Source: Ignelater luminosus
Lineage: Eukaryota; Arthropoda; Insecta; Coleoptera; Elateridae
DNA: 64,000 bases
Assembly: GCA_011009095.1 (NCBI GenBank)
Contig: VTPC01005486.1
Coordinates: 61,065-125,064 of the forward strand
Direction of reading: 5' to 3'
Positions 48,007 to 59,493 of the stretch are shown one piece after another. The translations under genes were made by a program, and so were the position numbers. The notes beneath the pieces are model-generated. The model searched no databases and was not told the DNA's origin. It saw only the letters and a list, made by a program, of their open reading frames with translations. Every line of letters starts with the position of its first letter. The first letter of the stretch is position 1.

Positions 48007-48576
48007 TTAATCTTCTAATACACTTTTGAGAGCTCTTATCTTATCACCTAAGCAATTCTGAATTTTCACAATAGTAAGGCCAGGCGTTTCAGCGCGAATA
48101 TTTCTCTCGTGGCATCTATCAATGATCGCTTTTGCAATTCCTCCCATAACCAGTGCAACTGCTTGCTCAGTTTCTGTTTTACCTCTCTGAAAGTCTTTTC
48201 TCACGCTTCGTAAGAGAAGAAATTCAACCCTCTCCCAGTTGATTTCATTGTCTTGATCTAGCATACCGTTCTTCTTCCAGCTACATTCCAAGAAATTCTT
48301 TAAATCTTCGTTATCTTCAGGACACGGTTTCTTCGTTGGGTCATTCAAATCCTCGATTAGTGCTTTTTCTATTTTTAGTTCTTCCAGGCATTGCAACTCT
48401 TCAGGTTCCCACGTGTAACAGAGAGCTCCTACCTAAGATATAATTTCTATTTCTTGTTTTTAATTTGTCTTATAAATTATAAGCTAAATGTAAGTAATGT
48501 AAACTACTAAAAACGTAAAAAAGGATTTTTTTTGACTTACCAAAACAGACAAGAAAGTAACTGTGAATATTCTCAT
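48007..48576 (-). CDS. OBP-like secreted protein, minus-C type (copy G)
   Basis: Predicted 153-residue protein. Exon 1 (48541-48576, 36 nt) encodes MRIFTVTFLSVL. The phase-0 intron is 108 bp. Exon 2 (48432-48007) begins VGALCYTWEPEELQCLEELK. Ordered cysteines are in LQC, LECSWKKNG, DRC and QNC, with an extra cysteine in KKPCPED before the third helix and one at the end of the signal peptide. There is a long, basic C3-C4 segment. An AGGTCA lies upstream at 48660-48665, but no clear TATAAAA at the usual distance. It is the best intact relative of the pseudogenes at 48742 and 52398. Confidence 0.82.
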
Positions 48577-48741
48577 GTTTGCGGTTAACTTTTACAATCG
48601 TGTACAATGAACTATCAATGTTATTCACTGTTTTAAAAATAGTGATAATAAAATGTAATAGGTCACTATGTAAAAGCGTCTGACTTTAGATAAAAATTGT
48701 TATTTTCTACAAACAGAATGTTTTAAGACAAATTTAAATAT

Positions 48742-49049
48742 TTAAACAATAAGTAATAAATCTCTTGTCTCACTACCAATAATGCAGTTTTGAATTTTAA
48801 CGATAGTAAGTTTACGTGTCTATGTCTTTAAGACATAGCTTGTTTGCTACGTGCGTCGTTCAGGTCTTTAGTTACTGTATTTTTTGTTTTCAGTTGTTCT
48901 TCTACGCACTTTGTACGTCTGTGAACGAAAGCTTTCACCTATAAGTAAATGCAGCTTCTTAATAAATTAAATAAAACTTTACTATCATCACGAAAATTAT
49001 TGATTTACTTACCAGGAGAGAGGTCGTAGAAAATTACGAGCATTCTCAC
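48742..49049 (-). pseudogene. OBP-like pseudogene with internal deletion (copy H)
   Basis: Exon 1 (49013-49049) aligns with the neighbour's exon 1 but starts with GTG in place of ATG and is one nucleotide too long. Exon 2 starts at 48938 with a C1 region (RRTKCVEEQLKTK) and runs to KQAMS-stop. The middle, including C3 and C4, is missing. The C6 end survives in another frame (LTIVKIQNCIIGSETRDLLL). An upstream AGGTCA is retained at 49118-49123. At the deletion point lies a perfect 9+1+9 inverted repeat, 48820-48838. Confidence 0.8.
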
Positions 49050-49880
49050 GTTCATAGTTACTTAGGATTTATTAATTTTGTGTGCTAATTTATAATATTT
49101 TGATAATAAAGTTGAGTAGGTCATCAAATTAAAATTGATGTTTAATGTTTGTTTGTATACTTGTTTAAGTATATGAGATAAAGCTTAAAGATTTCAAAAC
49201 AAACTTTAACTAAAATTATACAACTAAGGCTTCTTTCATTGTCCTATCGGATCCTGTTCTAATCTTCTCTTCTGACTTGAGTTTCTTTTTTTTACTTTTT
49301 CGCTCTCACCTGGTTTTTCAGTCTTCTGTTTTTGATTCCTTTTCTTTTTCTCTTTCGCTACTTTTCGTGTATTTATTGTTACTTCTGACTGTTTCATAAA
49401 CTTACTTGCCTGTATTTCAGGTTTTTTTGTGATTTCACTATCTGATTCTTTCGTAACTTTTCTTATTGAGGTACGTGTAGATTTGAGTTTTGATTTTGAG
49501 CTAACTCTTTATTTTCTAGTAAAAAGAGATGGCCATTGTACTGTATGGGAACATGCTGTTTTTGACATACAATACGCTTAACAGATATTGTGCAGTTTTT
49601 AATTCGTTTTCTACTCCAGATCGCAAGAAATCCAACAATAAATTTAAATTGCTATTTGATAATTCAGTTTGACTTTTGATATCTTTACTTTTTAACATGA
49701 TGATGTTCTCATGCTTTGCAACATTGCAGCTTACTATATCGCTAGTAACATTTAAGAACTCCAAAGCTTTGAACTGTGTTTCTAATCTGTCAGAAAAACA
49801 AGTCTTTCTTAGGGCTTGCTGCTTAAGGATAAGACTAATAATTTGTTACAGTAAAAATGATAATTCCTTGAAAACAAAAT
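49050..49880 (-). other. Intergenic, with lysine-rich open stretch
   Basis: From about 49510 down to 49245 the minus strand is open for roughly 90 codons rich in Lys, Glu and Ser (for example KVAKEKKKRNQKQKTEKPGE), without a clear start. Another frame, 49516-49764, lies just upstream. Neither matches a family I know. They could be the end of a transposon protein or chance in A-rich sequence. Confidence 0.3.
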
Positions 49881-49883
49881 AAA

Positions 49884-49930
49884 GCTGCCATACGGCTAGC
49901 TCAGTAGGTCGGAGACAGGGGTGGTTTAAC
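49884..49930 (+). repeat. tRNA-like A-box sequence, probable SINE or tRNA fragment
   Basis: GGCTAGCTCAGTAGGTCGGA resembles the D-arm and A box of a tRNA. I find no matching T arm or acceptor stem downstream, so this is not a functional tRNA. A truncated SINE head or tRNA fragment is likely. Confidence 0.4.
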
Positions 49931-50499
49931 GATACATTTCATGGGCAACATATTCTTAAACGGGAAAGTCAGTAAATGGATCAAAATCAAAATCTTCTGT
50001 GCTTTTAAACTTAATCACTCTAAATCCTACTTTAACATCAAGCTTGAAACATTATACAATGGCAAAATTGTACTTAAAGCTATTACCCTAAAAATGCAAT
50101 GCGATCGACTGACTCTTAAACAATAAAAGAAAGCTCACCATAATACAGTTTGACTTACTTGGCGTTTATTCCACAAAGTGTTTAAGATTTTTTATTGTCA
50201 AACAACACAAATAATTTATTACGATACACGCACTAATATATTCTAACACAGCGGTAACTGGCAAAAGTTATAACTTCTCAAGTACTGCTCCAGGGTTCAC
50301 TTAATCTTTACTTTAATTACTTAAATAATCTAGAGCGTGACATTATGTTACCACGTTGGTTTAACAGTCAGAACCTCGACTAGGTGTTTTACTTTTGCGA
50401 GGGCCGGCAAGACATGATAACATAATTCTTCTCTTCAACTATAACGAGGTTTGATCAAAAAAAGATCAGCGCTAAATTCATTGTAATTTGATACAATCA

Positions 50500-51600
50500 G
50501 AGAAATGTTGCACTGGCTACCCTATACCTTGAACAAGATAAGACACGCTAGGCAGAAACTCTTTCACAAAGAAACTATATCACTGGAAAAACACATATCA
50601 GACGGGATTAGAATTCAACCTGTAAATGTTGAAAATTACCGTAACATAATCCACTTTCTTGACAAAAATCAAGTATCCTTTTATACATACCAGCTAACAA
50701 CCGAAAACCCATTGCGAATCGTCTTCCGGAAGAAATACACACTGATTACATTGCTGCCGACCTTCGAACGAAAAGCTTTACAGTAAACACCGTCATCCGC
50801 CTTCACGTTGGTAAATAACGACGTCCAATTCCCCTAGTTCTAGTCTTCCTAAGTAAATGGAACTGAAAACGTCAAAGACATTTGAAATATTTGTTTGGTC
50901 CTATCCCCTTCCATACGCACCGAAGCGCCACTTAAAAAAACAAAATGTAATCAGCCAACGTCATAGGTGCCAGGGCTTTAACCACACTCAACGAGGATGC
51001 TATACCGAACCACAATGTGTCAAATGTGCTGCAAACCACTACTCAATGACATGTCCAAAACCAAAATACCAACCTGCAACGTGCGCAAATTGTAAAGGAA
51101 CCACCCGGCTAGCTTCAGAGGTAGCCCTAACTTTCCAAAGAAGCAACCAATCCAACCAAAAACACCGCCGATAAACCCACAATCTCTGGTTAGACGTATC
51201 GACTTGCCGTCATCTCCTTTGCCAGTACTAAACGCAGCAAACAGCCTAGCCTCTACGCTACACCAGTTGGTACCCCGATTGCACAGCTACACGTCTAGAG
51301 AAACATTCAGAAAACCCCTCCCTTCTAGTTCAACTTCTGAGAAATACAATTCATCCCCACCACCATAACGTATTAAAAAAAATTCTAACCTTGGCCTTAG
51401 AAGCTCTAAACAACAAAGATGTCTCAACAGCCTTTCTGGAACTATTACCAGAAATTCTAGAACTGCTCAATCGATAAATGACTACGCAACAAAGAAAACC
51501 AACATCCACAAATCCCATAACAAACAAACTTGACTACAATTAAGACGACTGACACAGACCAAAACGACTGTACCAAAACCATCTACTGCAATAATAAATA
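50500..51600 (+). pseudogene. Jockey-type LINE ORF1 (gag-like) relic, truncated before ORF2
   Basis: The plus-strand frame 50505-50786 covers the RNA-recognition-like part of ORF1 (YRNIIHFLDKNQVSFYTYQL). The frame 50857-51174 has three cysteine knuckles: HRCQGFNHTQRGC, CVKCAANHYSMTC and CANCKGTTRLAS. A further piece near 51390-51475 reads ALNNKDVSTAFLELLPEILE, the usual ORF1 C-terminus. An ORF2-like start (ATGACTACGCAACAAAGAAA) follows, but the RT is absent. Inactive. Confidence 0.75.
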
Positions 51601-52397
51601 GTAGAGGGTTAACATTACCGCCCTACATAAAATACCTCATACAGCCAACCGCAATATGGCAAAAGAGGTAAAAGTATTTCTACTAGGTACTCCAAAACAT
51701 CTACAAGATGCAAGATACCAGAAAACGAGTAATAAATTTTTGAAAACTCATTTGTAGCAAATCTGGATTTTAATTGGTGCATTGTCTTTTCGTGGTTTTT
51801 TTCGGAAGGTGGGAAACTTTCAATTAATGGAGATCCTAGAACTTATCTACGGAAATAATAATAAATTGTCATTCTTTAGTGCCTTCTGAAGGACTGGACG
51901 AGTTAAAGGAATTATATATATAAATTCTTCTTTTAAATTAACTGATGTTTGTAATAGTAGATGAGATGACATATCTTCATCTCACTATCTTTACAAAAGG
52001 AAACTTTAATGCAACGATAAAGTATTGGCTATTATCTATTATTAACTTATTTTACTTTTAAGAAACAGTAAAATAGTAGAAACTCTTAAATAAAGAAAAC
52101 TTACAAATGAATTAATTTATATGAACGTTCTGTACTTTTCTTTTTATTAATTACTATACAATAATTTTCTAACTAATTGTTGTTTATTGAAGAATAACGT
52201 TTTGATCTTATACAATTTATCAAAATACGATTCCTCACTGGCCTTAATTAAAATAACTATTGTTACATTTATACCCTAAAACCTTTAATATTGTAAAGCA
52301 AGCGGTATTATACAATGACTTACATTACTGACATTCTACCTTTATCACCAGTCATCATCTAGTGTATACTAAATAATATAATAAAGTAAAATGAATT
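51601..52397. other. AT-rich intergenic sequence
   Basis: No gene or repeat recognised. Confidence 0.3.
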
Positions 52398-52877
52398 CTA
52401 TTCAAACACTTCTTTTGCACATATTAACTTTTTGGACAAACAATTTTGAAGCTTAGTAATCATTTGTCCTGGTGTGTCACCATGTACCTTCTTCTCACGA
52501 AAACTATCAAGAATGTTCTTTGCAATACCTTCAATTAGCACACCGTCTGTATCCTCAAATTCCCTTTCAATCATTTTAAATTTCTTTTTTGTATAATCCA
52601 AAACCAACGTTAACAGTTTGTCCCAGTCTATTTTATTATCTGCTGTTAACACCGCGGTTATCTTCAATTAGTTGTTTATCAATCTTGTGCTCTTCTATAC
52701 ATTCTAATTCTTTCGAGTGCCATTCCTACCTTTGAGTACCGACCTGGAAAATTAAAATAATTTATGAAAATAAGACCTCTAAAATAATTTATAAATTTCT
52801 GTCATGTAATATTCTAATAAATTTGTAAATGGAAAATAGATACCAATAATGCAAGCAGGAAGACTTAGAAATCTCAT
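52398..52877 (-). pseudogene. OBP-like pseudogene lacking the C3 region (copy I)
   Basis: The exon-1 start ATG (52875-52877) is intact, but the only good donor leaves 34 nt, so the frame shifts. Exon 2 (52743-52398) has a TAG at its sixth codon (VGTQR-stop). Then come C1 (LECIEEHKIDKQLIED), a jump that removes the second-helix/C3 segment, and a clean 3' part (TADNKIDWDKLLTLV to KLQNC). The C4 cysteine is replaced in ILDSFREK. TATAAAA persists at 52930-52936, with a degenerate AGATCA half-site at 52965-52970. The start codon and promoter may still allow transcription. Confidence 0.8.
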
Positions 52878-52959
52878 GTTGGATGAGACTCGAAAGGAAA
52901 TGCAACAGGAAATGTACATTTCTTGTCGCTTTTATATCTGAGATTTTATGTAAAAATTA

Positions 52960-54140
52960 TGGAAAGATCATGTTATGTACAGGACATTAAGAATATTCAT
53001 TTTGTTATCTGAATCTATTTGTGGACTTGTTTTGCATTCGATAATAATTTTTAATAAAATTTTTGCTTGTTTATTATTTTTGCTTTTATAAATTAATTAT
53101 TATTATACGTATAAGATTGTTATTAACACACTATCTTTATTTATTTAAAGTCGGTCAGTTATTTTCTGTTTGAATTTTTAATATTTAGAATTTTTTTGTA
53201 CATACAGGATGTTCCAATGTACTGTTCAAGTACCAAACGAAAGATGGGTCTATGCTTTCTTAAATCACAAAAGCAAGTACAGAATGTTTCATTTAACTCG
53301 AAATAAAGTCTTGCGATTATAACGTGCTCTCACGAACAGAAAGTTTCTTTATTTGCAAGAAAAAAGAAAAGCTTTTGTGTTCACAACAAATGTTTATGTT
53401 TCCACAAACGTATATGTGTTTTTCCTCTCAGTACACAATGAGTAAAATTAACTAAGAATCTGAGCAGCATTCCAATTACCAAATTCAAATAACTAACTAA
53501 CTAAATTGTTACTTAACACTCAACGAAATCAAGACATAAACCTTCTTGATGACTTTTCCGCATCACTGTCACCAACCAGGGACCTGGTTGGCTCTGTTTA
53601 ATAACCTGCAACCATCTCAATTCATGCAAAACGATTAAAACTAATTTCACGAAACAGTTAACCATTAGACTAATCTAGTTGACTAAACTAACTGATCGTA
53701 TTAAGCTATGAATGATATGAAGTGATGGCAAAAAATGATTATTGACTAAATTAATTACAAAGGCCAATCTCTACTCCCCTTGTTAACCATCTCCAAATTC
53801 GTGACATCTTGTTTGTTAGGTGAAATGATCTTCACTGTCACACCTGAAAGACCACCACTGCTTTCGTTTTGGTAGGTTAGGATTTCCCTCTTTGCCATTG
53901 CAGCTACAGTCTCTGTTGAAGAATTTGTGAGTCTAGGGACTCTGGTATTAGTATTTCTTCTGGTGGTATATCTATCCTAATACCGCCCATACTGTAGAAG
54001 GTATTATACCCATTCAAGGTCCCGATGTTGAAATCCACATTATCAAACACCGTTTGTAAAAGGGCCATACTCATGCAAGAGAACTCAAATCGCCAAACCT
54101 CACTATAGCTAGCAGATGCCCATAAACTGTGCAGAATATC
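52960..54140. other. Unassigned intergenic sequence
   Basis: No gene recognised. Near 53205 there is a TACATACAGGATGTTCC motif, reminiscent of the ends of small TIR elements. A near-perfect inverted repeat of 9 bp (CCAACCAGG, 2-bp spacer) lies at 53572-53591. Confidence 0.3.
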
Positions 54141-54149
54141 TACAAGCTG

Positions 54150-55320
54150 TCAGGAGGCGAAATGACGCAGGCAGTAGACACCAGATGCGAAGAGCAGAGG
54201 AGATACAAAACATTTCGGTCTTGTTATTGAAACAGTTGAATGGCAGACCATGGTTTGCCCTCGTTTTAGTTTGTGCTTCATTGTATTAAATTTATTTACT
54301 TTTCCAATTAACGGTTTTAGGTTCTCAGGTATAGGAGAGCATAAATCCTTCAACATATTTTCAGGTTGAGGTTATGATTTTTTTCTCAAACACATGGGTT
54401 TCGATGTCTTTTCTAATAATTTTGACTGCCATTAAAACAATTCACTTCCTCTCTTTAAGTTTGTTCTTTTCACTCTTTTCGGACCATGCCTGATGAAGGA
54501 ATTTCTTAAAGCCATCCTTGAATGTGAAGATTGTTTTCTTCTTTCCTAAACTCTCATGTCCATCAACGATGTTTATTCTCTCACCATATTTTCTTTCAAG
54601 ACTTTTCACTTGGGTGCAGCCATAAACATGTTCCCCTTAACTACAAAGTTGCTCTGTTTCGAGAACAGCTCTTGGACTGAACATTTGGCATTCATCCTTC
54701 CCAGCTATGTACTCAAACAATTTGTCAAAAGCTAACCTCTTCCTTTCGTTTACTGGCCTTTCAACGTTTCTTTTAGAATAAGGGTTTGTCGAAAAAACAG
54801 CATAAAAGGCTTCGTGATATCTGACAATTACACAATTAAAGCTTGTGAGAACTGCTTTACCTTCTACATCATGGCGTTGCTCAGCTTTCTTTTGTATATT
54901 TTTAGATCCTTCCTTTTGTGCTTATTTTGTTTCAATCTTAACTAGTGTCCTCGCCACAAAACAAACAATGGTTTTTAAAGTCGAAATCTAAATCTTCTGC
55001 TCTCCTTGAAGTTCTGTTTTCAGAAACTTCATCATCTTGATGTGAAATTGCTTTCACTACTGAAAATGGCCTAGCTTAACATCTCCTGCACTCTGCATGT
55101 ACAGTTACACTACTTATTTCAAAAAAATATTTGTGCATTCTACCACCTCGCACTGTAACTTTGTTACCAACACTCAATGTATTGCCGCAAATCACACACG
55201 ACGGGCCAGTCACCATCCATTTCGCAAACTGTATGCAAAAATTAAAAATACAAAAACGAACGTTGACGGAAGGAAAACAAACAACGAGACGCATACTTGT
55301 CAAGTGGTTGACCGATGACT
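54150..55320 (-). pseudogene. Relic of a cysteine-rich, probably transposon-associated protein
   Basis: The minus strand shows CVICGNTLSVGNKVTVRGGR and, after HAECRRC and a stop, further on FDFKNHCLFCGED. Paired CxxC motifs followed by HxxC are typical of a repeat-borne protein family seen in many animal genomes, whose name I cannot give. The rest of the stretch is in broken frames (many stops between 54150 and 54900). It is not a functional gene. Confidence 0.4.
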
Positions 55321-57380
55321 GAGGACTGGTTGACTGGTGCCCAAAGGGCTGAGTGCTGGGGCCGGTTTTGCTTTAAAACAACTAAGTCAGTGACCCTATC
55401 AGCTGATCAGTTATCAGCCGCTCACTACCCCCTTACCTCTACCTATCTATTTTTCTTTCCTCTGTGTGTTTTTTTATTTTAGAAGGGAGGGCTTCAACAA
55501 ATATAAAATGCAATAAAAAGAGGACGTTGTTGCGGAGCTACGAGTATTTTTTGTTAATTAAAACAAAAAGTGTTTGGCGACAATCTATGATCCGCCATTT
55601 TAGATGAAAGCCACATAAAAAATTAGGGGATTTCTCAGAATTCATTCTACACATATCTAGAACCTAATCCTGAAAATTTTAGCTAAATATGAATGTGTGG
55701 CGTATCGACTCCGTTTTGGGCTTAAATGTACTGGGCTATACGTGGAAAATTTACAAACTTGTAAAGTTGTAAATTGTACTTACCCACTTACTTATAGGTT
55801 TTCATAATGTTATTAAATGTTTGAAGATTCTGAAGAAAACGCTAAAGATTTACTTTAAACACTCGTAGGCACTAAATAACCTACAAGAACGGAGAAGAAA
55901 TTTTGGATAATCCATGGCACTACACTGATTGTGCAAAAACTATATTTAGGTTCTAAACAAATTCTGCCGTTTTCAAGATAAATCAGATTTAAGCATGAAA
56001 TACTAGAATGCAACATAAGGCCTTGGAATATTTGAAAGCTTAAAGAGTTACTTTATATCGGTAGTTTTAAGACATTCTGCAAATCAGAATGTTAAAAAGC
56101 AATTGTTTAAAAAGCTTTAAATTGGATAGATGTTAATGGGAACTTTTTACACTTCATTGTGATATACCCTGTATAGATTTTCAAACTCCATCCTACTCAC
56201 AGTCACTTAGTTTTTAATAGGAAATCTGTTCTGCTATAGCAGATCGAGTAATAGTTCAAATATTTTCGGAAGCATCGTGCGCAGGGCTCTAAGGTACGCG
56301 TGTCGCCAAAGATCCGTCTCTCTGGATCCAGGCTAAACCTTTAGATTTTTCTAGTTTTTCCGTTTCCAGTCTTAAAGACAATATAGTTTTAAAATAAGGT
56401 TTGTTTTAATCCGAGCTTCCGTTTCGGCGCTAGAAACTTTTAAAGCAGACATTTTCGAAAAACTCTGAAGTTAACTGAATTCAATGGGGTTTCTTTCGGA
56501 GGGCAGAGGAACGCCTCTAGAAAGCCTATCTTTGAGATCTCGTTGATTTGAGCTTTCGGGTGGTTTCAGCAAAGTTTGGAATATTTAAGTTCATTGTATG
56601 TTCCACCGGTGGCGTCCTCTAGCGATCGAATCGTAAAAGGTGGAATGTGCGTCGGACGCAAGTACAGTACACTAACCAAAACACGAAACGGCGCTGGCGA
56701 CGCTTCGATATCTTTCGACAGCCCCTACCTTGGTTAAAGCATTGTGTTAAATTTTCTAGATTCGCAAACCTTCTCTAAAACTTATTTAGCTTTTCCAGAT
56801 CACCAATAGAAGCATTTTATGAAATATATGTAATTATTGTGATATTAAAATACTACATTTTATGTTAGAAAAGAAATGGCAAATAATACTAATTCTTGGA
56901 ACAGGCAGGCTTTGTCCCAAAAGATAATCTATTGACTTAAAAATTCCTTGCTGTGTACTCCCGACTAATAGCATGCTCGTTTTCCCCATCAGTGGCAACT
57001 GGTTATAGGCGTTTCTAAAATCAAACTGTGCTGTAAAGTCGGAGAAATATTATCTAATGTTGGTAGTTGATGATTCACATTCTCTAGATATTTAATAACT
57101 GTAAGAAGAGCTGGGCGGTATTGCATTACACAGTAATGCAATTACTAATGCCAAAACTTTTCTAGTTATGTTAATACAATACTTTAAGAATAAAAGTAAT
57201 GGTAATGGGTAATGAGAATATTTTAGACAGTAATTGGTAATGGAAACTGCAACATAAGGTTTATGACCTTACCAATACGTAAATTCAGTAAAGAGTTTTA
57301 AAAATAATTTATCAAAACGTGTTAAGGATAATCCCACCAGTGGTAGATCTAGAATCCCTAGGACGCGCGTTCAATGAATC
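55321..57380. other. Non-coding region with dispersed repeat copy 2
   Basis: The segment about 55740-55900 repeats sequence from 4861-5100. The motif ATACCCTGTATAGA near 56164 resembles small-TIR-element ends. A GC-richer patch at 56280-56720 has no recognisable frame. No gene seen. Confidence 0.4.
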
Positions 57381-58250
57381 TTATAGATTGAATGACACAA
57401 TGTTACATTTCTCGTAGCTGGACTCAATGTTGTTATTTGCATTTCCTGAAATATTCTTTATCATCTGTGCCAGCAAACAAAGAAAGTTATTTTTAGGAAT
57501 AGTTGCTTCTTTTCTTTCAGGCCCCAACTTCCAGAAGGTCAATATTTCTCTCCAACTTACTTTCAAAGCTCTAAAGAAAGCTTTATCAAGGGACTGAATC
57601 AGTTAAGTGGAATTGGTTGGTAAAAACATTATGCGAAAGCCATTGCCTGTGGTGGAAAGATGGGACAACAGATTGCCACCTATCAAAATCTTTGGACCGT
57701 CCAGCCTCCTGAAATAGGGCATCATTATGCTTTAAGCGAGTCTTCAAATAACTCAGAGTCAAACTATCTATTGATGCTTCTATTGAAGCGAGCGCCTCTA
57801 GGACCTTCTTCCACCCAAGAACTATAGAAATGCTTTGGACATTATTGATGTGGCATACTTGGATGTGTTAGTGACTTTTTGTGGGTGTTTTGCATCTCTT
57901 TGTCTTATTACCTTTGCGCGTTCTGGGTCGTCTGCTACATTAGTTTCATCAAAGATTAATTATTTTGGCAGCTGAAACATTTTTAATTTTCTTCAAGTTG
58001 TTAAAATAATTGTTAGAAGCGGATCGCGATGCAGACGCATGAAATCTCTTTATACTTTAGCAGAGTAACCGTTTCTTGTGTCACTTTAAAAAGCTCTCCG
58101 TGAATTCATATCCCGGCATGTGGCCTTTAAACTTTTTCACGACGTATCCTCTTCTATCTAAGTAGCCTTTCACAAAAAATTTCAATGTTCTTCTATCAAA
58201 GAGGCAGGCCAATATTTCCTGGATATTGTTAATTCCAAAAACAACTTGCT
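57381..58250 (-). pseudogene. Pogo/jerky-type transposase relic (DDE_1)
   Basis: In minus-strand order: DNA-binding and linker text near 58020-58200; IFDETNVADDPERAKVI near 57910-57960, the first catalytic block (DETN); degraded WWKDG text near 57650; FRIMFLPTNST followed by IQSLDKAFFRALKVSWREIL near 57560-57640, where family members have LQPLDVxxF; then ERKEATIPKNNFLCLLAQMI and NIESSYEKCNI. Several stops interrupt it, so the copy is dead. Confidence 0.7.
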
Positions 58251-58269
58251 ATTGCATCACTTTGGACTA

Positions 58270-59493
58270 GCTACTCTTGATACTTTAAATATTTTTATAA
58301 TATTGACATTGTTAATGTAAAACATGACAAATTGTCTAAGAAATTTCAAGATCATTTTACGCCCAAAGCCAACTTGCCATTCGAAAGTTACAAATTTTTT
58401 ACTGGTAAGCAAGAAGAAGGCAAGTTAATAGAAGACTTGTGGAGTTAGTGGTAAATACATGAACATCAAACAAAAATTAATTGCAGAAGGTCCAACAGAT
58501 CTCGATAAAGCTGTAAAGTTAGCAAAAACAATGTCATTGTCACAACTTCAAACATCACAGCTGTCGTCTTGCTTAGCCACAAGTCAAGAAATTGACGGTA
58601 CTAATTATTTATAATAAACAAGACCCAGGAAGATTTAATTAAAGTAGGAAAAGCCCTAGAAGATCGTCGAGTAACTATAATAAAAGAGGCAAGTCGAAAA
58701 ACAAGTCAACAGGGTCTAGTCTAGGTCCAGTACGGGTGTCATATCTATGTCGATCCTGACGTCCAGCCTCGAGTAGACTCGTTAGGAAAAAATCGTTTTA
58801 AATTATTGAAGAGGCTCAATGATTCAATAGAGCGAGGAAGAATNNNNNNNNNNNNNNNNNNNNNNNNNNNNNNNNNNNNNNNNNNNNNNNNNNNNNNNNN
58901 NNNNNNNNNNNNNNNNNNNNNNNNNNNNNNNNNNNNNNNNNNNNNNNNNNNNNNNNNNNNNNNNNNNNNNNNNNNNNNNNNNNNNNNNNNNNNNNNNNNN
59001 NNNNNNNNNNNNNNNNNNNNNNNNNNNNNNNNNNNNNNNNNNNNNNNNNNNNNNNNNNNNNNNNNNNNNNNNNNNNNNNNNNNNNNNNNNNNNNNNNNNN
59101 NNNNNNNNNNNNNNNNNNNNNNNNNNNNNNNNNNNNNNNNNNNNNNNNNNNNNNNNNNNNNNNNNNNNNNNNNNNNNNNNNNNNNNNNNNNNNNNNNNNN
59201 NNNNNNNNNNNNNNNNNNNNNNNNNNNNNNNNNNNNNNNNNNNGTCTTAAAAAGCTAATTACAGAAGCTTCTGTTTTGTCGCAGTATAGTCCTAACAAAT
59301 TAGTCATATTGTCAGTAGACGCTTCACAGTCAGCAGTTGGTGCAGCGATCTTGCAGGATTGTCATCCTATCTCTTGCGCGTATGAAACATTTACAGAGTG
59401 TCAGAGACGAATGGCTCAAATAGAAAAGGAGCTGTACACAATTGTCGTTGTGTCCGCTTCCATCAGTACATATATGGTGAAGATTTTGTTGTA
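58270..59493 (+). pseudogene. Ty3/gypsy relic, gag to RNase H, with assembly gap
   Basis: 58330-58440 encodes gag-like PFESYKFFTGKQEEGKLIED, then a stop and a shifted NIKQKLIAEGPTDLDKAVKL. The 400-N gap (58844-59243) hides the protease and most of the RT. Past it, LITEASVLSQYSPNKLVIL runs into SVDASQSAVGAAILQ and YETFTECQRRMAQIEKELYT, the RNase H start of gypsy elements, followed by a frameshift and FHQYIYGEDFVVK. The mariner at 59494 interrupts it, and the RNase H text continues at 60801. Confidence 0.8.

Noticed and set aside
49884-49955. tRNA gene
   Set aside because: A box and D-arm only; no anticodon stem, T arm or acceptor pairing found.
58806-59307. Two frames of 150 and 163 codons across the gap
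   Set aside because: Almost entirely undetermined bases (400 N); only the flanks hold sequence.
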